Of a stretch of DNA of 64,000 nt, positions 11,660-24,898 are shown piece after piece. The number at the start of each line of letters is the position of its first letter. Position 1 is the first letter of the stretch. Under the pieces are notes generated by a model. That model was not told where the DNA came from and did no database searches. It saw only the letters and a program-made list of their open reading frames with translations. This DNA is from Anastatus disparis (lineage: Eukaryota; Arthropoda; Insecta; Hymenoptera; Eupelmidae): positions 3,222,001-3,286,000 of the forward strand of contig JAFFSR010000010.1 of the NCBI GenBank assembly GCA_017163975.1, written 5' to 3'. Position numbers and translations under genes: made by a program.

Positions 11660-12304
11660 TCGGTTCGATGAGTCAGGTGAGTCAGAATATTTATAGTTTG
11701 GTAAGGTCATTTTATAGGGGTTAGGTATCAAATGCTATAGCTCGCTCCTAGTAAGGCATTTAATTATTTCATAAAAAATCAGAATCTAACTTGTTGTTAC
11801 AAGGGTTAGGTTAGTTAGAGTGCTTGTAGTTTGATAGGGGTGGTTTTTAAGGTTTAGGGGTAGGTTGATAAAGGGTCAGTGGTTTAGCTGGCTTGCAAAG
11901 TGAGATTTAATTATTCAGGTAAAAATGAGTGAATAAACTAGCTCTACCCAGGGTCAGGTGGGTTAGTCTGCTGGTAGTTTGGCAGGGGTGGTTTTTAGGG
12001 GTTGGGTTGGTTAGGGGTTGGGTAGTTACGCGGTATGGCTGGCTTGTGGTGTGGGATTTAATTATCTCAAGGAAAATGAACGACTAAAGTTGCTGTTTTC
12101 AGTGTTAGCCTGCTTTTGGTTAGCTTGCTTGAGTTGGTAGGAGTGGTTTTTAAGGGATAATGGGGTAAGGGGTTGGGAGTTCCAAAATCGCCACGTGACA
12201 TTAAAAAGTAGATGCCCAGCCGAACATTTTAAGCCTAAAATGAATCCTTTATCTCAAAAATTGAGTTTGCATGAGCAGGTGGCTGGCTTGACAGAGAATG
12301 CCCC
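11660..12304 (-). repeat. Right TIR of the 5.3-kb transposon
   Basis: Inverse of 6984-7620 with small indels. The outermost ~100 bp are the best conserved. Confidence 0.7.

Positions 12305-12356
<52 letters not shown>
12305..12356. repeat. (AT)n(GT)n microsatellite
   Basis: About ten AT units followed by about sixteen GT units, directly abutting the right TIR. Confidence 0.95.
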
Positions 12357-12360
<4 letters not shown>

Positions 12361-13061
12361 CCTTTGCTACGTAGCGGTTGTTAGTATACAATAATTTTAT
12401 ATTTTCGATAAATTTTTTTAAGTTAGTAAGCAAATAGTAATATTAAATGATGTTTTGAAAAAATTGAAGATGGGAAAAAGATAATAAAAAAATGTTGGGA
12501 GATGATAAATGTCGAGCTTCGTAAGCCACCTCTCGTAAGCTAGGGCAATGACACCAGTTATCACGAGTCTCGGTAGACTTTCTCAGTTCAATCGATTGGA
12601 TCTTAGATATAAGTACAATTTTTAATCAGATAATGTTTGAAACGTATTATTCATAACATAATTAAAAATTGTATAAAAAAAGTATACTAAAATAGTAAAT
12701 TATTCAACTAATATTAAATTTAGAATAATTTTTTTTTTAACCCATTGTTACGAACTCAATCCAATTTTTACGATACGGTTTATTACGAACACACCAGTTA
12801 TTACAACCCAAACATTACAACAATTTAACTGACAGTTTCGAGGTTATCTTTCAATAACAGTACTATTATTTACAACTCTATTTAGATTTCAGGCAATCTT
12901 TTACTTATTTGTAAATGTCGATTTAAGAAAGACTGAAACCATTTTCTTCCAGGTCTGTTGTTTACAAGCGGAATCGTCTTTTTCAATTCATCACAAATTT
13001 TCTTGACGCTGTCACAGAGCATCCACGTGTAACCTATTCCATAGTTTCTTTTGTATATATG

Positions 13062-13122
<61 letters not shown>

Positions 13123-13333
13123 GTGAACGATAAGTGTATATTTTTTCTTTTCCAGATTTCAATATCTTTAAAATTGATTATTGATTTTTTAAAATCAATG
13201 TATTTGTAGTTTAAAAAAGAAAATTCAGGCACTTATTTATTATCAATAAATAACGTCGGTCAGACGATACTATAATCTCACTTTTTTAACTTTAACAAAA
13301 TTTTCTTTTGTATTTAATTCACCCTGCCTTTTT
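12357..13333. other. Non-coding, with (TA)n at 13064-13119
   Basis: No open frame or domain is seen. The TA array precedes the next foldback by about 215 bp. Confidence 0.6.
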
Positions 13334-14624
13334 CTCTTCATTTTAATTCAATTAGTATCTTATTTAAGAGTATTTAAATACTTAAGTATGTACAGCGCTT
13401 GTTGCTTCAATAATTTCACCGGTAGCACTGATATATACGCAATCTTTTAGGTTAAATTACCTCGTTCAGGATTCGTAAGAACTGGGTTTAGATGCGTACA
13501 AGTGTACCAGTCATTACTTTCTTAATTACATTTTTTTAAATTATTATTATTCAAATTTAAAGGTATTTTCAAAATCGGCACACAGTGTGGAAAATGGATT
13601 TTTTTTGTGTCAAAATCTAATATCTCGCTAACAAAAATAGATAGCGTAATGAATCAAACGGCATTTCTAAGCTGGAGTAATTGTTAATTAAGGAAAAATA
13701 GTCCTATTAAATTGAAAGAGCTATTTGACCTTCAAAACGACCTTCAAAAATCAAATTTTTTAATTTTTCTTCGTTTTTGATCTGTAATTAATCAGCAATG
13801 AGCTTTTTAAAAGTTTTAAATATATATTTATGTTATTTTTACTGCAAGGTATCCATTTCCATGGTTGTGAATTATTTTTCACTGTATAGTCTATGAGATA
13901 ATCCAGTCCAAAGATAAGTTAAAAAACAGACAAAAAATTAAGAAAAAAAGATATAAAAACACACCAAAATATATATATATATATATATATTTTTTGGTGT
14001 GTTTTTATATCTTTTTTCTTAATTTTTGTCTGTTTTTAACTTATCTTTGGACTGGATTATCTCATAGACTATACAGTGAAAAATAATTCACAACCATGGA
14101 AATGGATACCTTGCAGTAAAAATAACATAAATATATATTTAAAACTTTTAAAAAGCTCATTGCTGATTAATTACAGATCAAAAACGAAGAAAAATTAAAA
14201 AATTTGATTTTTGAAGGTCGTTTTGAAGGTCAAATAGCTCTTTCAATTTAATAGGACTATTTTTCCTTAATTAACAATTACTCCAGCTTAGAAATGCCGT
14301 TTGATTCATTACGCTATCTATTTTTGTTAGCGAGATATTAGATTTTGACACAAAAAAAATCCATTTTCCACACTGTGTGCCGATTTTGAAAATACCTTTA
14401 AATTTGAATAATAATAATTTAAAAAAATGTAATTAAGAAAGTAATGACTGGTACACTTGTACGCATCTAAACCCAGTTCTTACGAATCCTGAACGAGGTA
14501 ATTTAACCTAAAAGATTGCGTATATATCAGTGCTACCGGTGAAATTATTGAAGCAACAAGCGCTGTACATACTTAAGTATTTAAATACTCTTAAATAAGA
14601 TACTAATTGAATTAAAATGAAGAG
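13334..14624. repeat. 1.29-kb foldback with (TA)n loop
   Basis: The left arm begins CTCTTCATTTTAATTC and the right arm ends GAATTAAAATGAAGAG. The arms are near-perfect inverted copies of about 635 bp, meeting at a TA array near 13967-13990. There is no coding capacity. A clear target duplication is not visible. Confidence 0.85.
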
Positions 14625-15073
14625 AACTCACACAGTTAAAAATAGAAAATCGCTCAAAGTATGTTATGTTATCGCTGAAATATGTTTAATTTCATAGCCA
14701 AAACACAAATTTTTTTAAATATGTAGAATAAATGGTTTTAAAGTTAGAAGTGATAAAATAATTAGAAATTTTCAAATTTTTGGTGAAATGAATTCCTTTA
14801 TCAATTTTTTTCGCAATAACGATCAATATTTTGTAAAAACTTGAAGAATACTTTTTGGAAGAATAACATGTAGAATATATTTGAATCCCTTTAATTATAA
14901 TTTGCTGTTTTTTTAGCTCAATCAATTCCCAAATTAGATTCAATATGTTTTAATTATATTTTGAATGATTTAAAAGGAATATGCTATATGGTTGTTCTTT
15001 GGAAAGTTATGCAATAAACAAGTATTTTTAAAAATTGGTTGTTGTATATAATAGTGTAGGTGTATGTATGTGT

Positions 15074-15159
<86 letters not shown>

Positions 15160-15423
15160 AATATACATATATATGCATATTATATACATATATCTACATC
15201 GAAGTATACCGTTCCGGGACATTCCTGATTTTTAAGGGGGTACTTTCAGGACATTTCCAACTTCCAGGACATGTCCTGGAAGTTGCCATAGGATTTCTAT
15301 ATCTATATCTGCGATTAAGGTTGATTTACGATTATTTCTTTAGTAAATTTTTAAAATTTCGTGGGTTATTTATTATGTATACTCGGTGGGAAAAAACCAC
15401 GTCCCGAAACCATCCCTTTAACG

Positions 15424-15462
<39 letters not shown>
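14625..15462. other. Non-coding with TA/TATG arrays
   Basis: Long (TA)n arrays at about 15078-15180 and 15425-15462. Short GGGACATTCC / CAGGACATGTCCTGG motifs near 15215-15275 form a small hairpin. No gene is seen. Tyr/Ile-repeat frames here are translations of the microsatellites. Confidence 0.7.
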
Positions 15463-15471
<9 letters not shown>

Positions 15472-15860
15472 TGGTGTGTTTTTATATCTTTTTTTCTTAA
15501 TTTTTTGTCTGTTTTTTAACTCATCTTTGGACTGGATTATCTCATAGGCTATTCAGTGAAAAATAATTCGCAACCATGGAAATGGATACCTTGCAGTAAA
15601 AATAACATAAATATATATTTAAAACTTTTAAAAAGCTCATTGCTGATTAATTACAGATCAAAAACAAAAAAAAATTTTAAAATTTGATTTTTAAAGGTCG
15701 TTTTGAAGGTCAAATAGCTCTTTCAATTTAATATGACTATTTTTCCTTAATCAACAATTACTCCAGCTTTAATATGCCGTTTGACTCATTACGCTATCTG
15801 TTTTTGTTCGCGAGATATTAGATTTTGACACAAAAAAAATCCATTTTCCACACTGTGCGG
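15463..15860 (+). repeat. Third, single arm of the 13334-14624 foldback
   Basis: It matches the inner ~390 bp of the right arm (13988-14376) from the GGTGTGTTTTTATATC end to CCATTTTCCACACTGTG, with scattered substitutions. It also starts at a TA array, so the TA-plus-arm junction is shared. Confidence 0.8.
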
Positions 15861-16199
15861 CATGTGGAGGCCTTTTCAATAGGTATTGTTTATATTAAAT
15901 TTGTTAATAAAATATAAATCAAAATATGATTTTCAAAATAACAAAAATATGCGAAAATGAAATTTTTATACGCGAATCGTGCATTCTATCATAGGGACAA
16001 TTTTTAAATTGGATTATTTATTTTATAATTTAAATATGAAGCTATTCGTAGGTGGAATATAATAACTAATACATTAAATTAATTGAAATTATTTACTAGA
16101 GATCTGCATATCATAAAATAAATTTTATATTGCAATATATAATTTGATTCCGTCATAAGTGGATCATTCGTAACAACTGGTGTGACTACCCTAGTGTTG

Positions 16200-16490
16200 A
16201 TCGAAGTATATATTGTTTAAAACTATTAAAATTTTTATTCATAAAATTTTATGTATAATAAGATGCATTTAGCTAATTTATTGTAAATTTTAGCTGATTA
16301 TATGAATTTTAACTAAAAATTTAATTATTTAGCTCAATTTAGCTAGTAAATGCTATTTTTAGCCAATTTTATGAAAATTTTAGCTACAATATGATACATG
16401 TAGCAAAATTATTGTAAATTATACCTAAAAATTTAATTTTTTAGCTTAACTCAGCTAATAAATGCTATTTTTAGCTAATTTCGTATAAAT
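16200..16490. repeat. Degenerate TTTAGCTAATT-type tandem repeats
   Basis: Repeated phrases such as TTTAGCTAATTT...GTAAATTTTAGCT and GCTCAATTTAGCTA at irregular 40-60-bp spacing. No gene is seen. Confidence 0.5.
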
Positions 16491-16563
16491 AATGGGGTGG
16501 GGTCGAGGTGGGTTCAAAAGCCCGACAGCGGCAGCAGCAAAAATCTTTTATAAAATAGAAATA

Positions 16564-16617
<54 letters not shown>

Positions 16618-17340
16618 GATGCATTTATTGCATCTCAATAAAGAATCTATTCGAGAGAACAAGAGAAAAGGACTTGAGCCGATATGCATTCACGAAACCG
16701 ATTATATATTAAATAATTGAAGGTAATCTCTTCTATTTTTTATTGTTTTGTTTCAAGGAGCACGAGAGTTGGATGAGCAGTCGCCTTACCGGTGGAGAAG
16801 GACAGAGCTGAAGGGCAAACTGATCTAAACCAGAAACACGTGGTGATGGAAAAGCCACACTCACCATCGGTTTTCCATGGCGCACTAGGAGTTGAGCAAC
16901 AGTGAAGGCTAAAGCTCTTCAATACTAGTGCACAGAACCTATTTTAGCATAAAACACTTTATTGAGACGCATAAGCGGTCAGTGCTCGTGTATGTCACCA
17001 TCTTTAACGACTAACATGCCGCGGCACTGACTGCTAGACACTTACACTCACACACGCACCCAGTGTATAGGTACACACAACATAATACGCTCGCGGTATG
17101 AGATGACGTGCGAAACCGAAAAACGATGCGAAACATTAAAAACACTTGCTCGAGAGTAAAGAGGAAGCGTCAGTAAGGATGGAAGTGACCGAGTTGCGAC
17201 GGAAATTCATGATCGATGACGGAATCGATAGAAAAAAGCAACGGTAGAAAGAAAGAGAAAGGTAATGAGTCACGAGTAGGGAGGGTATAGGATTAGAGAA
17301 AAAGGGGAGCCAGCTGTAGTCCATGCATAAGGCTTATATA
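16491..17340. other. Non-coding, with (TA)n at 16562-16614
   Basis: After the TA array the base composition becomes more balanced (16740-17330), unlike its neighbours, but only short frames without recognisable domains exist. It could be a remnant of older single-copy DNA or an LTR fragment. I cannot tell which. Confidence 0.4.
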
Positions 17341-17983
17341 CAGGGTGTCAAAAAAGTAACGGGACGGTCTTGTTTTTTTTAGGCAAGATATTTTTGGCAA
17401 AGGTCGAGGTTAATCCTTTAGTAACTTTCAACGAGGAATCCGACGGTGAACTTCATTTTGGCCTTGAGGATGACCTTCAAGGTCACTTCAACGTCATCTA
17501 AACTTAACGTTGGGCTAATTTGAAGTGAGACTTTTTTTATACCGGTCAAGATAATGGTTATTTTCAGTAAATTTGTAATGTAATAAATAACTCGAAGAAT
17601 ACGAGTAAAGCTCTTTTTCACGCTACACAGTTATTGCATATGAACTCTGCACTCATGCCAAGCTAGCGACGTCAACAATTTCCTTCATCTTTTTAGTATT
17701 TATCGATTGTTTTAAGTCATATTTTACAATTGAACTCCTAATTTTGATATTTACTTTCCTCAGAAAGTAACATAAATTTAAAGCGTTAAATGTTAATTTT
17801 CTGTTAATTTTAAATTTTTTCTTCATTTTCTAAGTGTTATACAAAAAATTTAAATAATTTAATAGACTTTGCATTTGCAGTATCTCTCTTTCAAATAAAT
17901 AAAGTTTAATTTTGATTTTTTAATTTTTCGAAGAGTCTTCCGGCGATTTGTTTAGTTTTTTGTTCTCATTTCACTCAAAAGCC

Positions 17984-19345
17984 ATGGCGTATGTTCGACT
18001 TTCTGAGCGAGAAAGAATATCTCTATTAACAAGGGGCCGAACTATTTGTCTTTGTCTAATAGTGTTTTTCATCATTTATATAAACACCATCCGTTGTAGC
18101 ATGGAAAAAATAGTAGCCCCCGCTAGATATTAGCATAATAAGTGAAATTTGTAATAACAATCAAATAATTTTATTACCTAGTTTTTGAATAATATGAGAC
18201 CTACCAAAAAAGATCTATTATATTTTAGTTTGTTCGTAGGTCTTATATTATTCAAAAGCTACGCGATAAAATCATTTTCTTGTTATTATAAAATTTACTT
18301 ATTATACTAATATCCAGCGGGGACTACTATTTTTTACTTGCTATAACGGATGGTGTTTATATAAATGATGAAAAACTCTATTAGACAAAGACAGATAGTT
18401 CGGCCTGCTCTTAATGATGTGTTGTTGGGGAGATCGCCAGCGAAGTTTAGAGGATACGCGGATATTAATTAATCATACTTACCGTAACAGAGATGGCGCA
18501 AGCCAAATATCTAAATCTACAGTACAAAGAACTGTACGGCGTTTTGATGAGCATGAAACTCTTAATGATCTCGAGAGATCTGGCCGTCCAAAGTCTGCAA
18601 CTACTGAAGAAAAAATATTTGAGATCGCTCAAGCTTTCGTTGAAAATCAGCATCATACTCTACATAAAGCATCAAATGAATATTACATTTCTCAAGAATC
18701 AGTGTGAAAAATATTAAAAAATATAAATTTCCATCCCTATAAAGTACATTTGGTACAAGAACTTAGTGATGATGATCCGGACCGCCGAGTTAAATTTTGT
18801 GAAACAATGATGACTAGAATCGACGCAAATCCAAATTTTTTGTATAATACAGTTTTTTCCGATGAAGCTACTTTCCAGTTAAATGGTGTAGTAAACAGAC
18901 ATAATTGTAGATATTGGTCCGATGCAAATCCTTTTTGGGCGCTGGAAAGTCATGCACGATACCCGCAAAATGTTAATGTTTGGGCTGGTATCTTGAATGA
19001 TACATTGATAGGTCCTTTTTTATCAAAGGCTATCTCACCGCCGATAAATATAAAGAGCTTCTCAGAAATCAAATTATACCAGGAATAACAGAAGTAGCAG
19101 GTGATAATTTTGACGAAATATGGTTTCAATAGGATGGAGCTACGCCCCACTTTAATAGGAATGTTCGAGCATACTTAAATGATCAGTTCACTGGTAGATG
19201 GATTGGAAGAAGAGGTACAATTAAGTGGCCTACGAGATCACCCGATCTGACGCCCCTTGATTACTTTCTTTGGGGTTATTTAAAAAGTAAAGTATACACA
19301 CCTCAACCACAAACTTTAGACGAACTGCGGAACAGGATTTTACAT
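17984..19345 (+). pseudogene. Mariner/Tc1 transposase, DD41D spacing
   Basis: An ATG at 17984 opens RLSERERISLL (paired-type HTH region), interrupted by the MITE, then GDRQRSLEDTR continues from ~18420. GRPKSATTEEK forms the linker and FSDEATFQ carries the first catalytic Asp. QDGATPHF has the second Asp and SPDLTPLDYFLWG the third. I count 41 residues between the last two Asp, i.e. DD41D rather than the usual DD34D/E. Defects: stop TGA at 18705, frameshift in a T run near 19018, stop TAG at 19130, and truncation near 19345 where the inverted arm begins. Confidence 0.85.
18030..18410. mobile_element. 381-bp palindromic TTAA MITE, copy 1
   Basis: It is flanked by TTAA at 18026-18029 and 18411-18414. 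The ends read AAGGGGCCGAACTA and TAGTTCGGCCTGCT, and the arms pair along the whole length. The second mariner arm (27020-27000) preserves the empty site with one TTAA, which proves the boundaries. Copies 2 and 3 lie at 57626 and 58628. Confidence 0.92.
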
Positions 19346-19348
19346 TAT

Positions 19349-19565
19349 CACTAAGCTCTTGTACCAAATGTACTTTATAGGGATGGAAATTTATATTTTT
19401 GAATATTTTTCGCACTGATTCATGAGAAATGTCATATTCATTTGATGCTTTACGAAGAGTATAATGCTGATTTTAAACGAAAGCTTGAGCGATCTCAAAT
19501 TGTTTTTCTTCAGTAGTTGCAGACTTTGGACGGCCAGATCTCTCGAGATCATTAAGAGTCCCATG
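19349..19565 (-). pseudogene. Mariner transposase fragment, inverted copy (part 2)
   Basis: Inverse of about 18548-18768 in the plus-strand copy, covering GRPKS...KVHLVQELS. It is cut at 19565 by the hAT-like insertion and continues at 26872. Confidence 0.85.
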
Positions 19566-19639
19566 CAGAGTTGTAAATGAGAAAAAGGTTTTTCATTTGA
19601 AATAGTCAAGTAATTGAAAATGCTCGCACCATTTGCCAT

Positions 19640-20225
19640 TTACAGAGCAAGTAAATGGTAAATGGTCGGACCATTTACCAGTTACTGGGGGAAGGTAATG
19701 GCACCTTACCAGTTACTGGGTGAATAAATGGTAAATGGTCAAACCATTTACAATTTACAGAGCAAGTAAATGGTAAATAGTCTTACCAGTTTCCAGTTAC
19801 TTACCCAGTAACTGGTATATAGTTCGACCATTTACCATTCACACACCCAGTAACTGGTAAATGGTCCGACCATTTACCATTTATTCACCCAGTAACTGGT
19901 AAATGGTCTGACTATTTACCATTTACTCACCCAGTAACTGGTAAATGGTCCGATCATTTTCAGTTACTTGCTCTGTAAATGGTAAATGGTCTGAACATTT
20001 ACCATTTGCTCACCCAGTAACTGGTAAATGGTCGAACCATTTACCAGTTACCCACCCGGTAACTGCTAACTGATCGATTCGACCATTTATCAGTTTTCCA
20101 CCCAGTAACTGACAAATAATTGATTCAGCTAGTTAACCATCCAGTAACTGCGAACTGGTCCAACCATTCCCAGTTCCTCACCCAGTAACTGGTAAATGTT
20201 CCAACTATTTACCATTTACTCACAC
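19640..20225. repeat. Left subterminal array of the hAT-like element
   Basis: About 15 copies of ACCATTTACC(A/G)GTTACT and its inverse GGTAAATGGTC, alternating so that each pair forms a hairpin. The spacing is 20-45 bp. Confidence 0.9.
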
Positions 20226-22777
20226 TGGAAATTATTAAACTTATTTTAAATTTATATCTCGTAATGTCAAAATAAAAATTATATTAAATAATTAAAATAA
20301 AATTTTTTTCCTTCAATAAAATATGTTGATACATATAAAAAATATTGCATATTTATTAATTTCTGCGTACCAAATAGAAGTAACTATTCATTGAATAAAT
20401 ATTATTTTTCTTTAAAAATATATCTAAATTTTTCAAGCCTAAAATAGTATATTATGCGTCAAGGCCGCAAAACGTATCATTCTTGGCGAGCACACGCTGA
20501 GGGGCCGAGCGTAGCGAGGCCGCTCCAGCTGCACGAGCAAGAATGATACGTTTGTGGCCGTGACTGCATATACTTTTTTTTGGCCGAAGGCCGCTAAGCG
20601 AAAGGTGGGTCTTAGCCCCCCCGCCTACAAAAAAATAATTGATAATTCTTAAAATATAAAAGAATTTTATAAAAAAAATCAATTATAAATAATAAATAAC
20701 TAATAATTCTCAAAATACAATAAAAAAAATTCGATTATAAAAACCACTAATAATTGTTAAAATATAAAATTAAAATTATACAAAAATACAATAAATTATA
20801 AAAAAAAAGGTAAACTATAAAAATTATAATTAAAAAAAATCATTTAAAAAAAGAAAGAAAAAGTTTTAGAAAAATAGAATAAAAAATGTTCGATTATAAA
20901 AACAACTAATAACTGTTAAAATACAACATTAAAATTAAACAAAAATACAACAAAAGATAAAACAAAGCTAAACTATAAAAATTATAATTAAAAAATATTA
21001 TTTAAAAGAGAAAATTAAAGTTTTAACACACGAAATTTGTTACTATGTCTTTCTCTTGCTCTTTCCTTTTCTTTCACACTTATATTGAGTCTGCGTTATT
21101 CGTTAACGCATACGCAGTATAGTATATGTGAGAAAAGGATAGCGATATTAAGGAAAGCGAGCAGTTCATTAAGTTTAATTCCAAGAATCAGCGATGTCGA
21201 GAAGGTTTTTCTGTGAACTTTTATTAAAATAATATATTGGATAAACACATTTTTCTTTTGCGGCCTAGGACAAGAATACACTATTTTGTGCTCCGTATAC
21301 AGGACACAAAAATTCATTTTGCGGCCTGAGGACAAAAAAATAATTTTTTGTAGAAGAATATATTATTTTGAAAACATGAAACATCACTTTCAAGCATAGA
21401 AATTATTTGTTACAAGTAAATTTCAAATATTAGTTCAGATGAATGTTTCAACAAATTTAAGTTTTTTTTCTGCAATATAAATTGCAATTTTTTTTTAATT
21501 ACTGAAACTTTTTTGATTTAAAGAATTATTTTTTTATGCAAAGCAATATTTCTTTAAAACAGTTAAATGTTGATTTTAATTAAAATTTATTTTTTATAAT
21601 TATGTTTATAAATAATTGTTGTGAAATTTTTTTTTACTGAAATGTACGTTTTTAATCAAAATAATAATTACTTTATTAAAATAAGAAAATTTTTGAAGTT
21701 TTTCAGTTATATTTTCTTCATTCTGAAAATTATTTTTTTTTCGATTCAAAATCCTCTTTTTAATATAAAGAAATTTAATAAATTACACCGCTTTTTTGCA
21801 CCAACAAACATCCTAATGTTGAAAAGAGATAGGTTTATCGAAGTCATGAACTATTTTGTTTAATTTAAAAATTATGTATTTGGATTAAAAAATTATTTGA
21901 CACAAGATATTTTTTTCATTTTTATATAGAAATTATTTCAAATAAATATTACATTTTTTGATAAAAAAATATAGCATTGTTTTTATGAAAGTTTTACTGA
22001 CTTTCAACACTATTTTGGAAGTAACTAATTTCTTAAAGTTAATAAAATATTTTTCTAAATTCGAAAATTTTTTTTTTTCAAATATAATATTGTATTAAAG
22101 AATATTTCAAGGTTTTTATTTAATAAAAAATTATTTCATTATTTTAAAAATAATTTTTCTTTGGCTCAAATGAATTCATTTCTTTGCAACGCATTTATTC
22201 AATTCATAAACAGCTTCTTTAGAGTTAAAATAACTTTTTTACGCTGTGTAGTCACAAATTTTGCGTGAAATTCCGTGATAAAAGGAACGTTTCCATATAC
22301 TAATTCATTATCATTTCAAAACAATGTATAATAACTATTTTTATGGTGAAAAATAAGGCTTCCTATTTTTTTTTAAACATTTTGCAGTCAAAAATGAAAT
22401 TTTATTTCGTTAATATGAAAGGACAAAGATGAGCCACCTGCTCTAGGATAAATTTAGAACAAACGTGCCTGTTTTCTTTTAATATCTTACAAATAATACA
22501 TGTTTTTGATTAACAATCATTGATTATTTTATTACTCACTAATGTCAAATTATTTTTTTCTTTTATGCTATATTATTGAAAAAATCAATAATTTATAAAA
22601 AAATTATATTTTTTTATTACTATATAGTTTTTGAATAACACTAATTTAAAAATACGTTTCATGACACAATATATAATGAAGTTGAGATTTTGATTCAAAA
22701 AGGACAAAAATAAATGATCTATTATAGAACAAAATTTTTAAGGGTTTGCTATAGACCTTTTCCCGAAAATTTTCCCG
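20226..22777. other. AT-rich interior of the hAT-like element
   Basis: No domain-bearing frame. A GC-rich hairpin lies at 20449-20571, with related GCGGCC-containing bits near 21260-21330. The rest is T-rich with many short A/T runs. Confidence 0.6.
20449..20571. repeat. Hairpin with AAACGTATCATTCTTG arms
   Basis: The left arm TATGCGTCAAGGCCGCAAAACG and right arm (inverse of TATGCAGTCACGGCCACAAACG) flank a GC-rich loop. The GC content is strikingly above the surroundings. Confidence 0.7.
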
Positions 22778-22847
22778 GGGATTAAACTCCGGTCTACTAC
22801 AGCATGAGCCAAGAGCCTTAGCCCTGCGCTACCACCGTGTGACAACC
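22778..22847 (-). other. tRNA-like sequence, possibly SINE-derived
   Basis: On the minus strand it reads GGTGGTAGCGCAGGGCTAAGG, close to a Pol III A box, then about 30 nt later CCGGAGTTTAATCCCCGG, a T-arm hairpin with a one-base-off B box. The acceptor stem is poor and there is no clear anticodon arm, so it is not called a functional tRNA. Confidence 0.4.
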
Positions 22848-23810
22848 TTGGGGATCAGGAAGTTGCTCTAAATTTATAAAAATATATAAGCAGTAATTAA
22901 TTAAGTAACAAAAAAAAGAGAAACTTTATTTGCGAAATTTGTACAATAATCGTGCGCTCGCTCAAAATGGACGCCAGCCGCGTATAGCGTACGCGACCCT
23001 GCTTGCACTAATTAAATAACTATCAGCACGATGAAAAGCAGATATTAACAAAAATGTAAGCTAAAAGGGACACGAGCAATAAACACACAAAAAAAAGAAA
23101 AAAAAGCACGAAGGGAATATATGCAATAGAACGCGCACGCGATCGCCCAAAACGCACGTCACAAAAGACAGAAAGAAATTATATTATTTCTATTTAGCAA
23201 TTGTGCACTCGCAACAATTTTAAGCACAATAAAATAACTTAGAGAATAGTGAATTTATCTATTCTCGCTCACTCAAGCTCACGATATTCGCACACACAAA
23301 ATTAATACTACGCAATATCGCAAGTCGCTCGCGAGTCGTAATGGCTCTATATTGGACGCCGGCGACAGAAGGAATAATGCAATGGCATTCCTTCTTGCCT
23401 CTGCTCGGCTTCGTTTCTCTTGCTGTACGCTGCGTGCGCCGCAAGAGAGAGACAAACGATCCTAAACGGACCCAAGCTCAGCTACTCGAGTCAAGCTGCT
23501 CCCTAGCTATATCAGAGCACCTTATACGTGCTTTAGAGATTCACACGTGTGTGCCAACGATTTTGGGTTTTGCTTTTAGATATTTGACTCGCGTGGTCTG
23601 CTTTCCGTCTTGCCCATAGTTAGATGCTCCCTTCTGTCGTCTATATGCGTTACAAATATACACATAAGTAATATGGCCAATCTGCCATGTTACAACCGAT
23701 TGTACTTATAGGTATGAATTTATTTTAGATAAATAGGAATCGGAAGAGTGTAAATATGTATAAATTTCAAGAACAAGTCAAGAAAAATCATCCCTACTGA
23801 AAATTTTGTA

Positions 23811-24050
23811 TGAGCTCTCATGTGGGATCTCATATGAAATCGCCTATGAAATCTCATATATATTCGTTGAAATTTAAAAATAAAATAAATATATGTGAGA
23901 TCTCATATCAGATCGCACATATATTTATTTTATTTTCAAAATTCAACAAATATACATTCGATTTCATATGCGATCTCATAGGCGATTTCACGTGACATCT
24001 CATATGCAATCTCGTGTGCGATCTCATATGTAATCTCACATGGGAGCTCT
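23811..24050. repeat. Palindrome built from ~12-bp ATCTCATATG units
   Basis: GAGCTCTCATGTGGGATCTC at the left pairs with its inverse at 24030-24050. Each arm holds several near-copies of ATCTCATATGNG / GATCTCATATGA. Confidence 0.8.
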
Positions 24051-24898
24051 TACATATTTTATTCAATTTAAAAAATTTTTAAAATACATTTATTACTTCT
24101 TTAGTTTTTTTGTCTTGTTCTTTGAATTTTGACAAATTTTGACATTAGCTATATTATTATAATCATTTTAGTTAAAATAAAAAATCCTTTATAGCTGTTA
24201 TTTTTTCATGGACTCAGATCACAGATTTGATATCAAAGTTGACAATCCTAACCTCAAAATACTATAAATTGAAAACTTTTTTATAACTTCTTCAGTATAA
24301 GATTTTGTTAGATTTCTTTAGTAGTCCGCACTCAAGTTGGATCCTATTGTCTTTTTTTCAAAAGTAAAAAAAAAACTCGATTGAATTCACCATTAACTCA
24401 CAAACTTGGATCAGAAATATTATCAGAAGGGGAAGCTTCATCATGCCCTTAATGTATATAATTACACTAATATTATAAATACGTCTTCGAACACTAGAAC
24501 ATTATCATATTCGATAAATTTAGTGGAGCCATTAGGCCCCAAGCATCTTGCCCGGGGTCAGTAGTTCTTATTTTAGCCACTTCATTTAATTTGCATTGTA
24601 TTTTATGGTGACACTTTCCAATTAAAGATCAGCTTTTGACTAACTTTACCGATCGAAAATAGCTAAAAAAGATATTTAGTTTTTATTTATTTTTTTCGGC
24701 TTGTTCTTCGAATATTAACAAATTTACACGCTTCCATTTCTCATTTGTTAAAATGAATAGATATTTACAAGTTGAAGCAATTCTGATATACATTTTTATT
24801 AAAAATAAACGAGATTACTTCTTTTGCTACTTTCGATCAGTAAAAAATTTCTGAAACCTTGTCTAAAACTGATCTTCAAGAATCTCGCTATCCTTTTC

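Larger units (their letters stand above)
6984..12304 (+). mobile_element. 5.3-kb DNA transposon with long TIRs
   Basis: It starts GGGGCATTCTCTGTCAAG and ends with the inverse CTTGACAGAGAATGCCCC. The inverted match continues for about 640 bp at each end (to ~7620 and from ~11660), with repeated phrases such as AGCAGGCTAACCTACCTG. Both ends abut TA repeats, so the target duplication cannot be resolved (possibly TA). Inside is one degenerate transposase gene on the plus strand, split by a foldback. The superfamily is not firmly known to me. Confidence 0.8.

Noticed and set aside
15035..15500. Tyr/Ile-repeat proteins on both strands
   Set aside because: These are translations of TA and TATG microsatellites.
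23341..23619. 92-aa frame inside the hAT-like element as a captured host gene
   Set aside because: No domain, no partner exons and no codon signal; GC-balanced composition alone is not enough.
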